Shown here in pieces: positions 8,172 to 16,655 of a DNA stretch of 47,150 bases. The translations under genes were made by a program, and so were the position numbers. A model generated the notes under the pieces. It was given only the letters and a program-made list of their open reading frames with translations, was not told where the DNA came from and made no database searches. Source of the stretch: Oscillospiraceae bacterium (lineage in GTDB: Bacteria; Bacillota; Clostridia; Oscillospirales; Ruminococcaceae); contig JAAVZY010000134.1 in assembly GCA_022791945.1 (NCBI GenBank), positions 1 to 47,150 of the forward strand. Direction: 5' to 3'. Positions within the stretch are counted from its first letter, which is position 1. The number at the start of each line of letters is the position of its first letter.

Positions 8172-8786
8172 CTATTGCGTTTTGGCGCGGAGCGGGATGG
8201 GCGCTCCGTGGCCCGGATGGGCTGTGCGCAGGCCGCTGGCGTAAATACGGCGCAGGCTTTCCTCCCCGGCGGCCCGATCCGTATAGATCAGGGGGCCGCT
8301 GGGCGTTCCCATATGAAACATGGCGTCCCCGGTCAGGATAGACTGCTCCAGCTGGACGCCTATGGATCCCGGCGTATGGCCGGGGAGCGCCCGGATGGTG
8401 CCCCGGATCCCCCAGCCCTCCAGGGAGTCTCCCTCCTCCACCAGCACCGCCGGCTCGAAGGGCTCGATCCGTCTGGGGCGGGACACCGCCCAAAGCAGTC
8501 CGCCGCGCACGCCCCGGGCTTTCATGGGAAAGCGTTCCCCCCGTATCAGCGGAAGATCCCCCGGATGCATGGCGATGGGACATCCCAGCTGCCGGGAAAG
8601 CCAGGCCGCTCCCCCGGCGTGGTCCATATGGCCGTGGGTGAGCAGGATCAGGGAGACGCGGGCATCCCGCACCGCCTGAAGCAGCCGCTCCCGCTGAGCA
8701 AAGGTTCCTGCGTCCACCAGGACAGAATGCCGGTCCCCCCGGAGCAGATATGTGTTGACAAAGCCCAGCTGTATCCGTTCCAGCAC
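8172..8786 (-). CDS. MBL-fold metallo-hydrolase
   Basis: 204 residues with the metal-binding THGHMDHAGG motif (HxHxDH), PGHTPGSIGV, LTGDAMF and the final HPGHGAP His. Probably a cytosolic zinc hydrolase of the glyoxalase II-like group; substrate unknown. Translation starts at GTG 8786, preceded by GGAGGGGG with good spacing. A promoter lies at 8897-8925. Its downstream end runs into a degenerate repeat arm. Confidence 0.87.
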   Translation of the reverse strand: MLERIQLGFVNTYLLRGDRHSVLVDAGTFAQRERLLQAVRDARVSLILLTHGHMDHAGGAAWLSRQLGCPIAMHPGDLPLIRGERFPMKARGVRGGLLWAVSRPRRIEPFEPAVLVEEGDSLEGWGIRGTIRALPGHTPGSIGVQLEQSILTGDAMFHMGTPSGPLIYTDRAAGEESLRRIYASGLRTAHPGHGAPIPLRAKTQ

Positions 8787-8896
8787 GGAATTCCCCCTCC
8801 CTGCTCAGCGCCGGCAGCGCGCGCTCCCCATTCTACGCGGCGCCCGGAGATTCTATGCCCATCCGCCGCCCAAAGACGCCCGCAGATGTTGTGCTT

Positions 8897-8925
8897 ATGA
8901 TATCATATTTCGCAGAATTAAACAA
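8897..8925 (-). promoter_or_regulatory. Promoter for the MBL hydrolase gene
   Basis: Minus strand TTGTTT (8920-8925), 17-bp spacer, TATCAT (8897-8902), in a short AT-rich stretch about 110 nt upstream of the GTG start. Confidence 0.55.
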
Positions 8926-8984
8926 GCCCCTGATTGCCCCCGAAGCAGCGCCCCCGCCGTCTTTCAGCAGTGTATGTGGCGCCT

Positions 8985-9825
8985 TTGCGGGAAGGCCGCG
9001 AGAGCTCTGCTCAAGGGTCAAGGCCTACGGCCTTGACCCTGCGCGCCTCTCGCCAAGGGGATTAAATCCCCCTGGAACCCGTAATTTTTTAAGGGCGGAA
9101 AAGGGGTGGGGTCAGGTCTGCACAGACTTCCGGCTTTCTGCCACGCAGATGGTCTGATTCCCGCAATACGCTTTTTTCGTAAAGAAAAAAGCTCCACCCT
9201 GCGTATGGGGGACTTCCTGCGGCGCAGAAAGTCTCGAGCGTAATACTGCCACGCTCACAGGCTCTGCGGGGAGGGATTTTCTGCTACGATCGGAATCCTT
9301 CCACCACCGCCGCTCCTTCGGAGCAGCGGCGGTCCCCCTCCCTTTAACAAGGGAGGCAAGCCGACTCTGTGTGTTAAAAGACGCTCTGTGCGAAGTTAAG
9401 ATCCGCTCATTCTCTTAACTTCGCACCAAGCGTCTATGAACGTAGAGTGTTGGCTCGGCCCCCTTGTTAGACGTTCCGAAGGAACGTCCGGGGCATGGCA
9501 GGGATGCCGCCGTCAGGCGGTAGCCCTGACTGGGGGATTCCGTGCGTAGCACAGCGTTCCCCCTCCCCGCAGAAAGTATGAGCGTAACAGAACACGCTCG
9601 GGACTCTCTGCGTCGTACGGTCTGCATCGCCTGCTGGAATGAATTTTTTCTTTACGAAAAAATGGGTAGGCGGGCGATCGTCCTTGCGGGAAGTAACAGC
9701 GAGGCAGGGAGTAATAAGTCTGTACAGACTTGCCCCCATAACCCCCAAAAGATGGGAATCCAAGGGGACGCGTCCCCTTGGCGGGAGTTCGAGGGCAGAG
9801 CCCTCGAGGTCTTCCCCTCTGCGGC
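8985..9825 (-). repeat. Mosaic repeat, full unit (reverse)
   Basis: Full-length reverse unit of about 840 bp. The left arm has an expanded outer stem carrying GGGTCAAGGCC/GGCCTTGACCC and then a CCAAGGGGATTAAATCCCC stem. GCTTTTTTCGTAAAGAAAAA is at about 9170 and TTTTTTCTTTACGAAAAAA at about 9643. An extra 97-bp hairpin element sits in the middle (9359-9455). The right arm ends in CTCGAGGTCTTCCCC. Together with flanking DNA it fills the gap between the MBL gene promoter and the GHL10 promoter. Confidence 0.88.
9359..9455. repeat. 97-bp nested hairpin element, copy 1
   Basis: Ends AGCCGACTCT and AGAGTGTTGGCT are inverted repeats. Inside are AGACGC (9379-9384)/GCGTCT (9430-9435) and a perfect 13-bp stem TGCGAAGTTAAGA (9389-9401)/TCTTAACTTCGCA (9413-9425). 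The same architecture recurs at 44494-44591 with compensating changes in the outer stem. Confidence 0.75.
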
Positions 9826-9915
9826 AGGCACATTTTCGGGGGCGGGCGGTAATATACTCTGGTGAGGGATGGAGGAGGATGGAATAATTTCACAAGAGAA
9901 ACTTCTCCGCAGATC

Positions 9916-9944
9916 TTGACCTTGCTTGTCAGAAAATATACAAT
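9916..9944 (+). promoter_or_regulatory. Promoter for the GHL10 lipoprotein gene
   Basis: TTGACC (9916-9921), 17-bp spacer, TACAAT (9939-9944), close to the SigA consensus. The leader of roughly 120 nt before the ATG has purine-rich stretches and no recognised riboswitch. Confidence 0.7.
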
Positions 9945-10071
9945 AAGAGGGAATGAAATTTCCCGGCGCGTGACAAATCATGCGGGGGGCGCGCCCTCTT
10001 CGACAAAAAGAAAGAGCCGGGACGGCATTGTGGGAATTGAAAGCGGTTGATTCCGCGGAGAGGAAACACAA

Positions 10072-11595
10072 ATGAAAAAGAGTATGGCACCACTTGCGGC
10101 GCTGACCGCGCTGCTCCTGAGCTTCTCCCTGACCGCCTGCCGGGGTGTGGAACGGGCGGAGCTTCCGGGAGAAACCGCGCCGGTTCCCGGCACGGTTTCA
10201 TCACAGCCCGCACCGGCACAGCCGGACGTTTCGTCCCTTCCGGAGGCTTCCCTTCCGGCTCTTCCCGACCCCGAGCCGCAGGAGTCCTCAGCGCCTGCCC
10301 AGGAACCTGCCGGGGCAGCCTCCCAGCCAGTATCTTCCGCTCCCGAAGAGCCGGAAGAAAGCCCGGCGTCCTCTGTCCCCGAAGCGCCGGCGGCATCCGC
10401 TCCGGCCTCCCAGCCGGAGCCTGTCCAGGAGTATCCCCCGGCAGATGAGCCGCCCGCTTCCCAATCGGACAGCCTCTCCTCCATTGAGGAAAAGGTCATC
10501 GAACTGAACGTGGAGGCCAAGGCGGCCCAAACTGCCGAGCCCGAGCCGGTGCAGACCCCGGCTCAGCCCGTGTCCAACAGCTACTACACAGCCAACAATC
10601 CCCAGGAAATGCGGGCGGTATGGCTCTCCTTCCTGGAGTTTCAGACCTTCAGCGGCGTCAGCAGGACAGCCTTCACCCAGCGGATCGAAAGCATCTATGA
10701 CGATCTCCTTGCCAAGGGAATGAACACGGTGATCGTCCAGGTGCGCCCCCACGGGGATTCCTTCTACGACAGCGATTACTATCCCTGGTCCAAGTCGGTC
10801 AGCGGCACCATGGGAACGCCCCTGAGCTATGATCCCGTGGACATTTTGGTGGAGGAGGCCCATGTCCGGGGCCTGTCCGTTCACGCGTGGGTCAACCCCT
10901 ACCGCACCATGACGGAGCAGGAGTTCGCCACTGTGCCCTCCTACTATCCCACCCGGCAGTGGCATGATTCTCCCAATCGGGGGGAGTACATGGTCTACAA
11001 TTCCAGTGACAGCCGCTGGTGGCTCCAGCCCGGGAACCAGGAGGTGCAGGAGCTGATCGTCAACGGGGTCAGAGAGATTCTGAACCGGTACGATGTGGAC
11101 GGCATCCATCTGGACGATTATTTCTACTGCGCCGCGCCCTCCGCATACGGGGACACTGCGGCGCAGGCCAAGGCCAACACCAGCCTTTTGGTGAAAAAGA
11201 TCTATCAGGCGGTCAAGGCGCACAACGACACGATTCTGTTCGGGGTCAGCCCCTCGGGCGCGTTCCGGATGGACAGCAGCCTGCCGGAATCGGATCGGAA
11301 TTATCTCTCCACAGATTTGGCGCTCTGGTGTTCAAAGCCGGGGTATATTGACTATGTAATGCCCCAGATTTACTGGGAGCACGACCACAGCACCCAGCCC
11401 TTTACGGAGACTCTGGAGAAGTGGGAGAACCTGGTCACAGATCCCTCCGTCCGGCTTTACGTGGGCCTGGCTCCCTATAAGCTCACCGCCGAGGAAATCT
11501 CCTGGCAGATCGACGAGATCGAGGCTTCTCCCAGGGTGGACGGCTACGCCTTGTTCCGCTACGCCTTCATCACCCACCTGTCGCTCCCCCGCTGA
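10072..11595 (+). CDS. GHL10 (DUF187) glycoside hydrolase-like lipoprotein
   Basis: 507 residues. A lipoprotein signal ends in LTAC (Cys about residue 23). Residues about 25-165 are a Pro/Ser/Ala-rich linker that probably spans the wall. The rest is a GHL10 TIM-barrel: EMRAVWLSFLEFQTF, NTVIVQVRPHGDSFYDSDYY, LSVHAWVNPYRTM, VDGIHLDDYFYCAP-like with the acidic pair, GVSPSGAFR and YVMPQIYWEHDH. The family is thought to act on peptidoglycan or cell-surface glycans, without secure biochemistry. Own promoter at 9916-9944 and a repeat unit downstream. The next gene also couples a barrel-like region with an amidase, so both probably act in wall remodelling. Confidence 0.9.
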   Translation: MKKSMAPLAALTALLLSFSLTACRGVERAELPGETAPVPGTVSSQPAPAQPDVSSLPEASLPALPDPEPQESSAPAQEPAGAASQPVSSAPEEPEESPASSVPEAPAASAPASQPEPVQEYPPADEPPASQSDSLSSIEEKVIELNVEAKAAQTAEPEPVQTPAQPVSNSYYTANNPQEMRAVWLSFLEFQTFSGVSRTAFTQRIESIYDDLLAKGMNTVIVQVRPHGDSFYDSDYYPWSKSVSGTMGTPLSYDPVDILVEEAHVRGLSVHAWVNPYRTMTEQEFATVPSYYPTRQWHDSPNRGEYMVYNSSDSRWWLQPGNQEVQELIVNGVREILNRYDVDGIHLDDYFYCAAPSAYGDTAAQAKANTSLLVKKIYQAVKAHNDTILFGVSPSGAFRMDSSLPESDRNYLSTDLALWCSKPGYIDYVMPQIYWEHDHSTQPFTETLEKWENLVTDPSVRLYVGLAPYKLTAEEISWQIDEIEASPRVDGYALFRYAFITHLSLPR

Positions 11596-11604
11596 CACTG
11601 CATC

Positions 11605-12400
11605 CGGGAAAGGTCGCGAGACGCTGTCTCGCGCTCTGCCAAGGGGGCCTGGCCCCCCTTGGATTCCCATTATTTGAAGGGCTTTTTTAAGAACCTGTAT
11701 TCATAGCTGGAAATGGGGGGATGGGCGAGGGATTTTCCAGTCCGTCAAGGAAAAAAGCGGAGGAATCCTTTGTGGATTCCGAGCATTTTTGACGCGGATC
11801 GGGCTGAAAAAGCTCCGTCCAGACCCCGTTTTCAGCTGTGAATACAGGTTCTAAGGGCGGAAAGGGTTGGGGATTAAGTCTGTACAGACTTCCGGCTTTC
11901 TGCCATGCAGGCAGTCTGATTCCCGCAGGACGCTTTTTTCGTAAAGAAAAAAGCTCCTTTCTGTGTGCGGGGTACTCCCTGCGGCGCACTGGGGGTTCTG
12001 CACAGACTGAGCCAGATCTTCCGATCGGTATGTGCGGGTGGGGGGATTTCTGCTCCCATGGGAATTCTTCCACCGCCGTCGGGCGGTAGCCCTGACTGGG
12101 GGATTCCGTGCGTCCCACCCAAGCCCCTCCCCGCAGAAAGTATGAGCGTAGCAGAATACGCTCGGGACTTTCTGCGTCGCAGTTTCTGCGCCTCCTATGG
12201 AGCTGAATTTTTTCTTTACGAAAAAATGGGTAGGCGGGCGATCGACCCTGCGGGGAGTATCAGCGAGGCAGGGAGTAAAAAGTCTGTACAGACTTGGCCC
12301 CTACCCCCTTTACGCCCTTAAAAAGACGGGAATCCAAGGGGATGCGTCCCCTTGGCGGAGCTCGAGGCAGAGCCTCGAGGTCTTGCCCCTTGAGCGGAGC
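11605..12400 (-). repeat. Mosaic repeat, full unit (reverse) with nested MITE
   Basis: Reverse full unit. The left arm has outer stem GCGAGAC/GTCTCGC and a CCAAGGGG-type hairpin with GGCC centre. The T-tract region TTTTTTAAGGGCGG is split by the 161-bp MITE. Then come the TCTGTACAGA palindrome, GCTTTTTTCGTAAAGAAAAA (about 11932), TTTTTTCTTTACGAAAAAA (about 12209), AAAAAGACGGGAATCC and a shortened outer stem CTCGAGGC/GCCTCGAG. Confidence 0.88.
11691..11851 (+). mobile_element. 161-bp MITE inserted in a mosaic repeat
   Basis: The ends GAACCTGTATTCATAGCTG and CAGCTGTGAATACAGGTTC are inverted repeats with a single mismatch. TAA flanks both sides (11688-11690, 11852-11854), and removing element plus one TAA restores the usual TTTTTTAAGGGCGG of the mosaic repeat. 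That is direct evidence of insertion. There is no ORF, so it would depend on a transposase supplied elsewhere. A second copy is at the start of the window. Confidence 0.85.
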
Positions 12401-12426
12401 TCTCACGATAGAAAAGAGGTTTGAGA

Positions 12427-15396
12427 ATGCCCTATGTCAAAAAGCAGTCCCATCTGGGACGCCGGATTGTCCTGATCGTGCTGATCGTGCTGACGGTTCT
12501 GGCCCTGGGTGCGGCCGGGCTGTTCGCCTGGCAGATGTACCAGGAGGAGCAGAACCGCCAGCAGGAGCAGCTGGAGCCCGAGCCGGAGCGCGTCGTCATC
12601 CCCGACGGCTACTTCGCGCCCGCCTCCTACGCCCCGGCCTCCCTTTCTACCAGCAACCATCTCATCAAGCTTCTGCCCGGCACGGATTTCTACACCGACT
12701 CCCAGGCCGGGGAGGCAGATATAGCCGCTCAGCTGGACAAGGCTCTGGACTCTGTCCTCGCCCTTGAGATGAACGGCGTCCTGGTGGACACCCTTATGCC
12801 CGACGGACGGGTGATCTTTCCCGCCCAGGGCCTGGAATCCACCCCGGTGGACGTAATGTCCCTTCTCTGCCGGAAGGCGGAGGAACGGGATCTCACCGTC
12901 AGCGCCGTGTTTCATGTAACCGGCGTCCGATTTGAGGGAGGACAGGCCCTTCAAAGCCCTGTGCCGGTGGAAAACCGCCTCCTTCTGGAGGAAGCCGCCG
13001 CCGCTCTGGCCGGCTACGGACTCCACTCCCTGGAGCTGGACGACTACTATGTACAGCCCGTTGGGGAAAACTACCGGGCCTACCTGAGCACCGGGGAGGG
13101 GGACAGCTTCTCCGCCTGGATTGAAGAGCAGTCCGCCTATGCCCTGAAACGGCTGGTCCGCCGCCTGCGGGAGGCGGACGAAAGCCTGCCTGTCGGCCTG
13201 ACCGCCTACAGCGTCTGGGCCAATGGGGAAACCAACGAAAACGGCAGCGCAACCGCCGCCTCCTTCCAGGCCCTGATCGACGGGCATACCGATACCCGCG
13301 CCCTGGTGCTGGAAAAGGCCGTGGATTTTGTAGACGTAACCATCTCCACCGCCCGCTCCAACGGGGCTGTCCCCTTCAAGACCGCCGTTGACTGGTGGGG
13401 CGGCCTCTGTAAGGAAAGCGGCCTTCCCCTGATGGTTACCCATAAGGCGGAAAACCAGGGCGGCGGCGACGGCTGGGGCGGCACCGACGAGCTGGCCCTC
13501 CAGACCGCGGATGCCAACGCCACCGGCGTCTGGCACGGAAGCGCCTTCTCCGGCCTGGCCCGGCTGATGGAGAACCCCGACGGAGCCACCGGCATTCTGA
13601 CGGAATATCTGGCCGGAACCTACGATGAGGAATATCTCCGTACCCGGCTGACCTTCTCTGTCCCCACCCAGTACAATTTCACCACCTATGAGGAAACCCA
13701 GCAGTTCCGGGGACGGTTTGATCCCAACCAGGAGGTCACCCTCAACGGGGAGCGGGTGGAGCCCTCCGAGCTGGGCGGCTTCTCCCTCTGGGAGGATCTG
13801 GAGGTGGGGGAGAACACCTTCACCTTTACCCATAAGGGCAGGAACTACACCTATGTAATCGATCGGAAGGTGGTTATCTTCCAGTCCGTGTCCCCGGCCA
13901 ACGCCACCCTGAAGATGGCGGGCGGGGCCACCCTGGGTGTCAGCGCGGTGGCCTATTCCGGCTCCACCATCACCGCCACCCTCAACGGACAGACCATCCA
14001 GCTGGAGGCCTCCGGCGGCGGAGACGGCGCCACTGCCGAATCCAAGTACATCACCTACGAAGGCACCTTCACCCTGCCCAAGGCGACCAGCAAGGAACAG
14101 AATCTGGGCCAGATCGCCTTTGGAGGCAGCTACGCGGGAGTAAATCAGGGCGCTGCGGGCGCTTCCATCATTGTGGACAAGCTGCCTGACGCGGTGGATC
14201 CCGACGAGGCCACCGGCCAGGAAATGCCCATGGCCACCGTGCAGCTCACCTATGCGAACACCTATCCCTACAATACAACGCCGGCCTATCCTCAGGCGGT
14301 GCTTTACCAGCTTCCCTACGGCACCCAGGATATTGTGGTCAGCGAGAACGGCGAGTTCTACAACCTGCGCTCCGGCAAGACGGTGAAGAAGAGCGCGGTA
14401 AGCCTGACCTCTGAGATCTTCCAGGGGAACAACACCATCTCCTCCCTGGAATACGGGGTGGAGGGGAACGACACGGTGATCCGGCTGACCATGGACTGGC
14501 CGTCGCCCTTCTCCCTGTCCCTGTCCCCCTATCCGGCGGCGGACGGAAGTCAGAGCGGCTCCAAGCAGAACTACTACTTCCAGGCCAACACCGTGACCCT
14601 GCTCTTTGACTATGTAACCAACATCGGGGAGGGCGCTGTCTCCGGCGACTTTGGCTGGAGCCCCATCTTCTCCGGCACGCCCCAGCTGGAGCGTGTGCGC
14701 AATCAGCAGCTGAACATCTACCAATATAAGATGACCCTGCCTCTGAATGAAACCGGCCGGTATTACGGCTGTCACGCAGAGTGGGAGGGGAATACCCTGG
14801 TGCTCCGGTTCAACCATCCCGCTGCGGGCGGGGATCTCTCCGGGCTGACGGTTGTGGTGGATCCCGGCCATGGCGGACGGGACAACGGCAACATGGCGGG
14901 CCGGGACGAGGTGGAAAAGAACATCAACTACTGGCAGGCCATGGCGGTAGGGGAGGCCCTGTCCAACGCGGGCGCGCAGGTCATCTACACCCGCCAGGAC
15001 GACTCCAATCCCTCCCTGGAGCAGCGGGCGCTGACAGCCCACCGGTACAGGGCGGATCTGTTTATCTCCTGCCATCAGAATTCGGCGGGCAAGAATGCCA
15101 CGCCCCATGGGGTGCAGGTGTATTACAACGCGCCCTTCAGCCAGCCTCTGGCCATGTATGTGCAGAAGCAGCTGGAGCCTCTGATGGGAGATTCCCAGTG
15201 GAACTACTGGAACGGACCCAACGCCAGCTATAACTTTGCGGTCACCCGTGAGCGGCAGTATCCCTCGATCCTGATTGAATTTGGCTTCCTGTCCAATCCG
15301 GGGGACGAGGCCCTTGCCCTCAGCGACGGCCACCGCCGCGCCATGGCCGACGCCGTGGTTCAGGGCGTTATCGACTACTACAACGCCTACAGCTAA
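12427..15396 (+). CDS. Membrane-anchored wall protein with C-terminal Amidase_3
   Basis: 989 residues. A basic N-terminus and one membrane segment (about 14-38) anchor it. Residues about 55-390 resemble the barrel of putative glycosyl hydrolases (HSLELDDYYVQPVG; VDFVDVTIST; MVTHKAENQGG). Then come beta-rich, Ig-like stretches, and from about 810 an N-acetylmuramoyl-L-alanine amidase domain with the zinc ligands in VVDPGHGGRDNG, the Glu of DEVEKNINYW, SCHQNSAG, and catalytic ILIEFGFLSNPGDE. It should cleave the lactyl-amide bond of peptidoglycan. ATG 12427 is better placed from AAAGAGG than a TTG at 12421. The long antisense ORF here is a codon-bias shadow. Confidence 0.88.
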   Translation: MPYVKKQSHLGRRIVLIVLIVLTVLALGAAGLFAWQMYQEEQNRQQEQLEPEPERVVIPDGYFAPASYAPASLSTSNHLIKLLPGTDFYTDSQAGEADIAAQLDKALDSVLALEMNGVLVDTLMPDGRVIFPAQGLESTPVDVMSLLCRKAEERDLTVSAVFHVTGVRFEGGQALQSPVPVENRLLLEEAAAALAGYGLHSLELDDYYVQPVGENYRAYLSTGEGDSFSAWIEEQSAYALKRLVRRLREADESLPVGLTAYSVWANGETNENGSATAASFQALIDGHTDTRALVLEKAVDFVDVTISTARSNGAVPFKTAVDWWGGLCKESGLPLMVTHKAENQGGGDGWGGTDELALQTADANATGVWHGSAFSGLARLMENPDGATGILTEYLAGTYDEEYLRTRLTFSVPTQYNFTTYEETQQFRGRFDPNQEVTLNGERVEPSELGGFSLWEDLEVGENTFTFTHKGRNYTYVIDRKVVIFQSVSPANATLKMAGGATLGVSAVAYSGSTITATLNGQTIQLEASGGGDGATAESKYITYEGTFTLPKATSKEQNLGQIAFGGSYAGVNQGAAGASIIVDKLPDAVDPDEATGQEMPMATVQLTYANTYPYNTTPAYPQAVLYQLPYGTQDIVVSENGEFYNLRSGKTVKKSAVSLTSEIFQGNNTISSLEYGVEGNDTVIRLTMDWPSPFSLSLSPYPAADGSQSGSKQNYYFQANTVTLLFDYVTNIGEGAVSGDFGWSPIFSGTPQLERVRNQQLNIYQYKMTLPLNETGRYYGCHAEWEGNTLVLRFNHPAAGGDLSGLTVVVDPGHGGRDNGNMAGRDEVEKNINYWQAMAVGEALSNAGAQVIYTRQDDSNPSLEQRALTAHRYRADLFISCHQNSAGKNATPHGVQVYYNAPFSQPLAMYVQKQLEPLMGDSQWNYWNGPNASYNFAVTRERQYPSILIEFGFLSNPGDEALALSDGHRRAMADAVVQGVIDYYNAYS

Positions 15397-15407
15397 AACG
15401 CGTGTCG

Positions 15408-16035
15408 GCGAGGGAAGGCTGCGAGAGCTCTGCTCTCGCACTCTCGCCGAGGGGAGCCAGCTCCCCTTGGATTCCCGTCTTTTTGGGGGTGGGGGTGGGG
15501 ACGGGCGCAAGCGCCCGTCCCCCTGCCTCGCTGATACGCCCCGCAGGGACGATCGCCCCCCTACCCATTTTTTCGTAAAGAAAAAATTCATCCCCATAGG
15601 CGGCGCAGAAACTACGACGCAGGGAGTTTCGAGCGTGTTCTGTTACGCTCATACTCTCTGCGGGGTGAGACGCTGTGCCACGCTCGGATTCCCTCATGGG
15701 CACAAAGTCCGCCCCACCTACCCGCGCATACCGATCGGAAGATCTAGCTCAGTCTGCGCAGAAACCCTAGTGCGGCGCAGGAAGTACCTCCCACGCAGAC
15801 GGGAGCTTTTTTCTTTATGAAAAAAGCGTACTGCGGGAATCAGACTGTCTGCGTGGCAGGAGGCTGGAAGTCTGTACAGACTCAACCCCACCCCTTTTTC
15901 CGCCCTAAAAAAGCCCTTGAAATAATGGGAATCCAAGGGGAATCCCTTCCCGATGCGCCGCCAGCGGCGCATCTAAGTGCGTTGTGAAACAACGCACTGC
16001 GGAGACTCGAGGGCAGAGCCCTCGAGGTCTTTCCT
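15408..16035 (+). repeat. Mosaic repeat, full unit (forward)
   Basis: Begins 12 nt after the amidase stop. Left arm GCGAGAGC/GCTCTCGC stem, GGGGAGCCAGCTCCCC hairpin, GACGGGCGCAAGCGCCCGTC hairpin in place of the TCTGTACAGA palindrome, then the TTTTTTCGTAAAGAAAAAA hairpin (about 15568). Right half with GAGCTTTTTTCTTTATG (about 15805), the TCTGTACAGA palindrome, two of the three payload hairpins including the G-T-to-A-T compensated GTGCGTTGT/ACAACGCAC, and CTCGAGGGC/GCCCTCGAG. Confidence 0.88.
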
Positions 16036-16100
16036 TTGGAGGCACACAGCGCCTTCCTGCCTGCTGGCCAAAATTATTCCATTTATTTGTTCAAATCCAA

Positions 16101-16129
16101 TTGCAAAACTTTTAACAATGCTGTATAAT
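16101..16129 (+). promoter_or_regulatory. Promoter for oadG-oadB
   Basis: TTGCAA (16101-16106), 17-bp spacer, TATAAT (16124-16129). It lies in the AT-rich gap after a repeat unit, about 95 nt before the oadG ATG. Confidence 0.75.
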
Positions 16130-16225
16130 GAGTTTGATTTCGGCAATTTGCCTGCGGGCTGGGCGGCGTCCCTCCCTTCAGGCGTTTATCCATAGTCAAA
16201 ATCCAAAGAGAGAAGGAGTATATCT

Positions 16226-16606
16226 ATGAGCGAACCGTTAAGCGCCGGCGCCGCGTGGTCTGTAGTCTTTACAGGCATCATCGTGGTGTTTGCCATCCTG
16301 GTCGTACTGGTCTTTCTGTGCAGCCTTCTGAGCATTGTTATAGGCGGCAAGGGAAAGAAGGACAAGAAGGAGGGAACCGTCCAAAAGAGCGAGCCGCCCA
16401 AGGCTGCTCCTGCTCCCGTGCCGGCCGCCCCTGCCCCGGTTGTGGAGGAGGGAATTCCCGGCGAGGTGGTTGCGGCAATTTCCGCCGCTGTGGCCTGCAT
16501 GCTGGGATCGGATAAGCCCTTTGCCGTCCGCAGCGTCAAGCGTGCCCGGGAGTCCCGGCCTGCCTGGAACGCAGCCGGCATTGCGGAGAATACCCGCCCG
16601 TTCTGA
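16226..16606 (+). CDS. oadG: Na+-translocating decarboxylase gamma subunit
   Basis: 126 residues with the OadG layout: one N-terminal membrane helix (about 13-38, VVFTGIIVVFAILVVLVFL), a charged then Pro/Ala-rich linker (about 42-75), and a short C-terminal region ending SVKRARESRP. The gamma subunit joins the soluble carboxyltransferase/biotin carrier to the membrane beta subunit. AGAAGGAG precedes the ATG. oadB follows 49 nt later. The alpha/carboxyltransferase and biotin-carrier genes are not adjacent, so substrate (oxaloacetate, methylmalonyl-CoA or glutaconyl-CoA) cannot be assigned. Confidence 0.85.
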   Translation: MSEPLSAGAAWSVVFTGIIVVFAILVVLVFLCSLLSIVIGGKGKKDKKEGTVQKSEPPKAAPAPVPAAPAPVVEEGIPGEVVAAISAAVACMLGSDKPFAVRSVKRARESRPAWNAAGIAENTRPF

Positions 16607-16655
16607 GCGTCCCGCTCCGACCACATCTGCACACAATAAGGAGAGAGAGTAAAGT

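Noticed and set aside
8985-9825. Integron/attC cassettes or retron
   Set aside because: No integrase or reverse transcriptase is in the window and the hairpins lack the asymmetric attC core sites; the cargo interpretation rests only on split units.
12403-15597. 1064-codon minus-strand ORF opposite the amidase gene
   Set aside because: It mirrors the plus-strand gene, whose product has amidase motifs, a membrane anchor and a ribosome site; the antisense product is low-complexity (G/V/Q-rich) and continues into a repeat. It is a GC-bias shadow.
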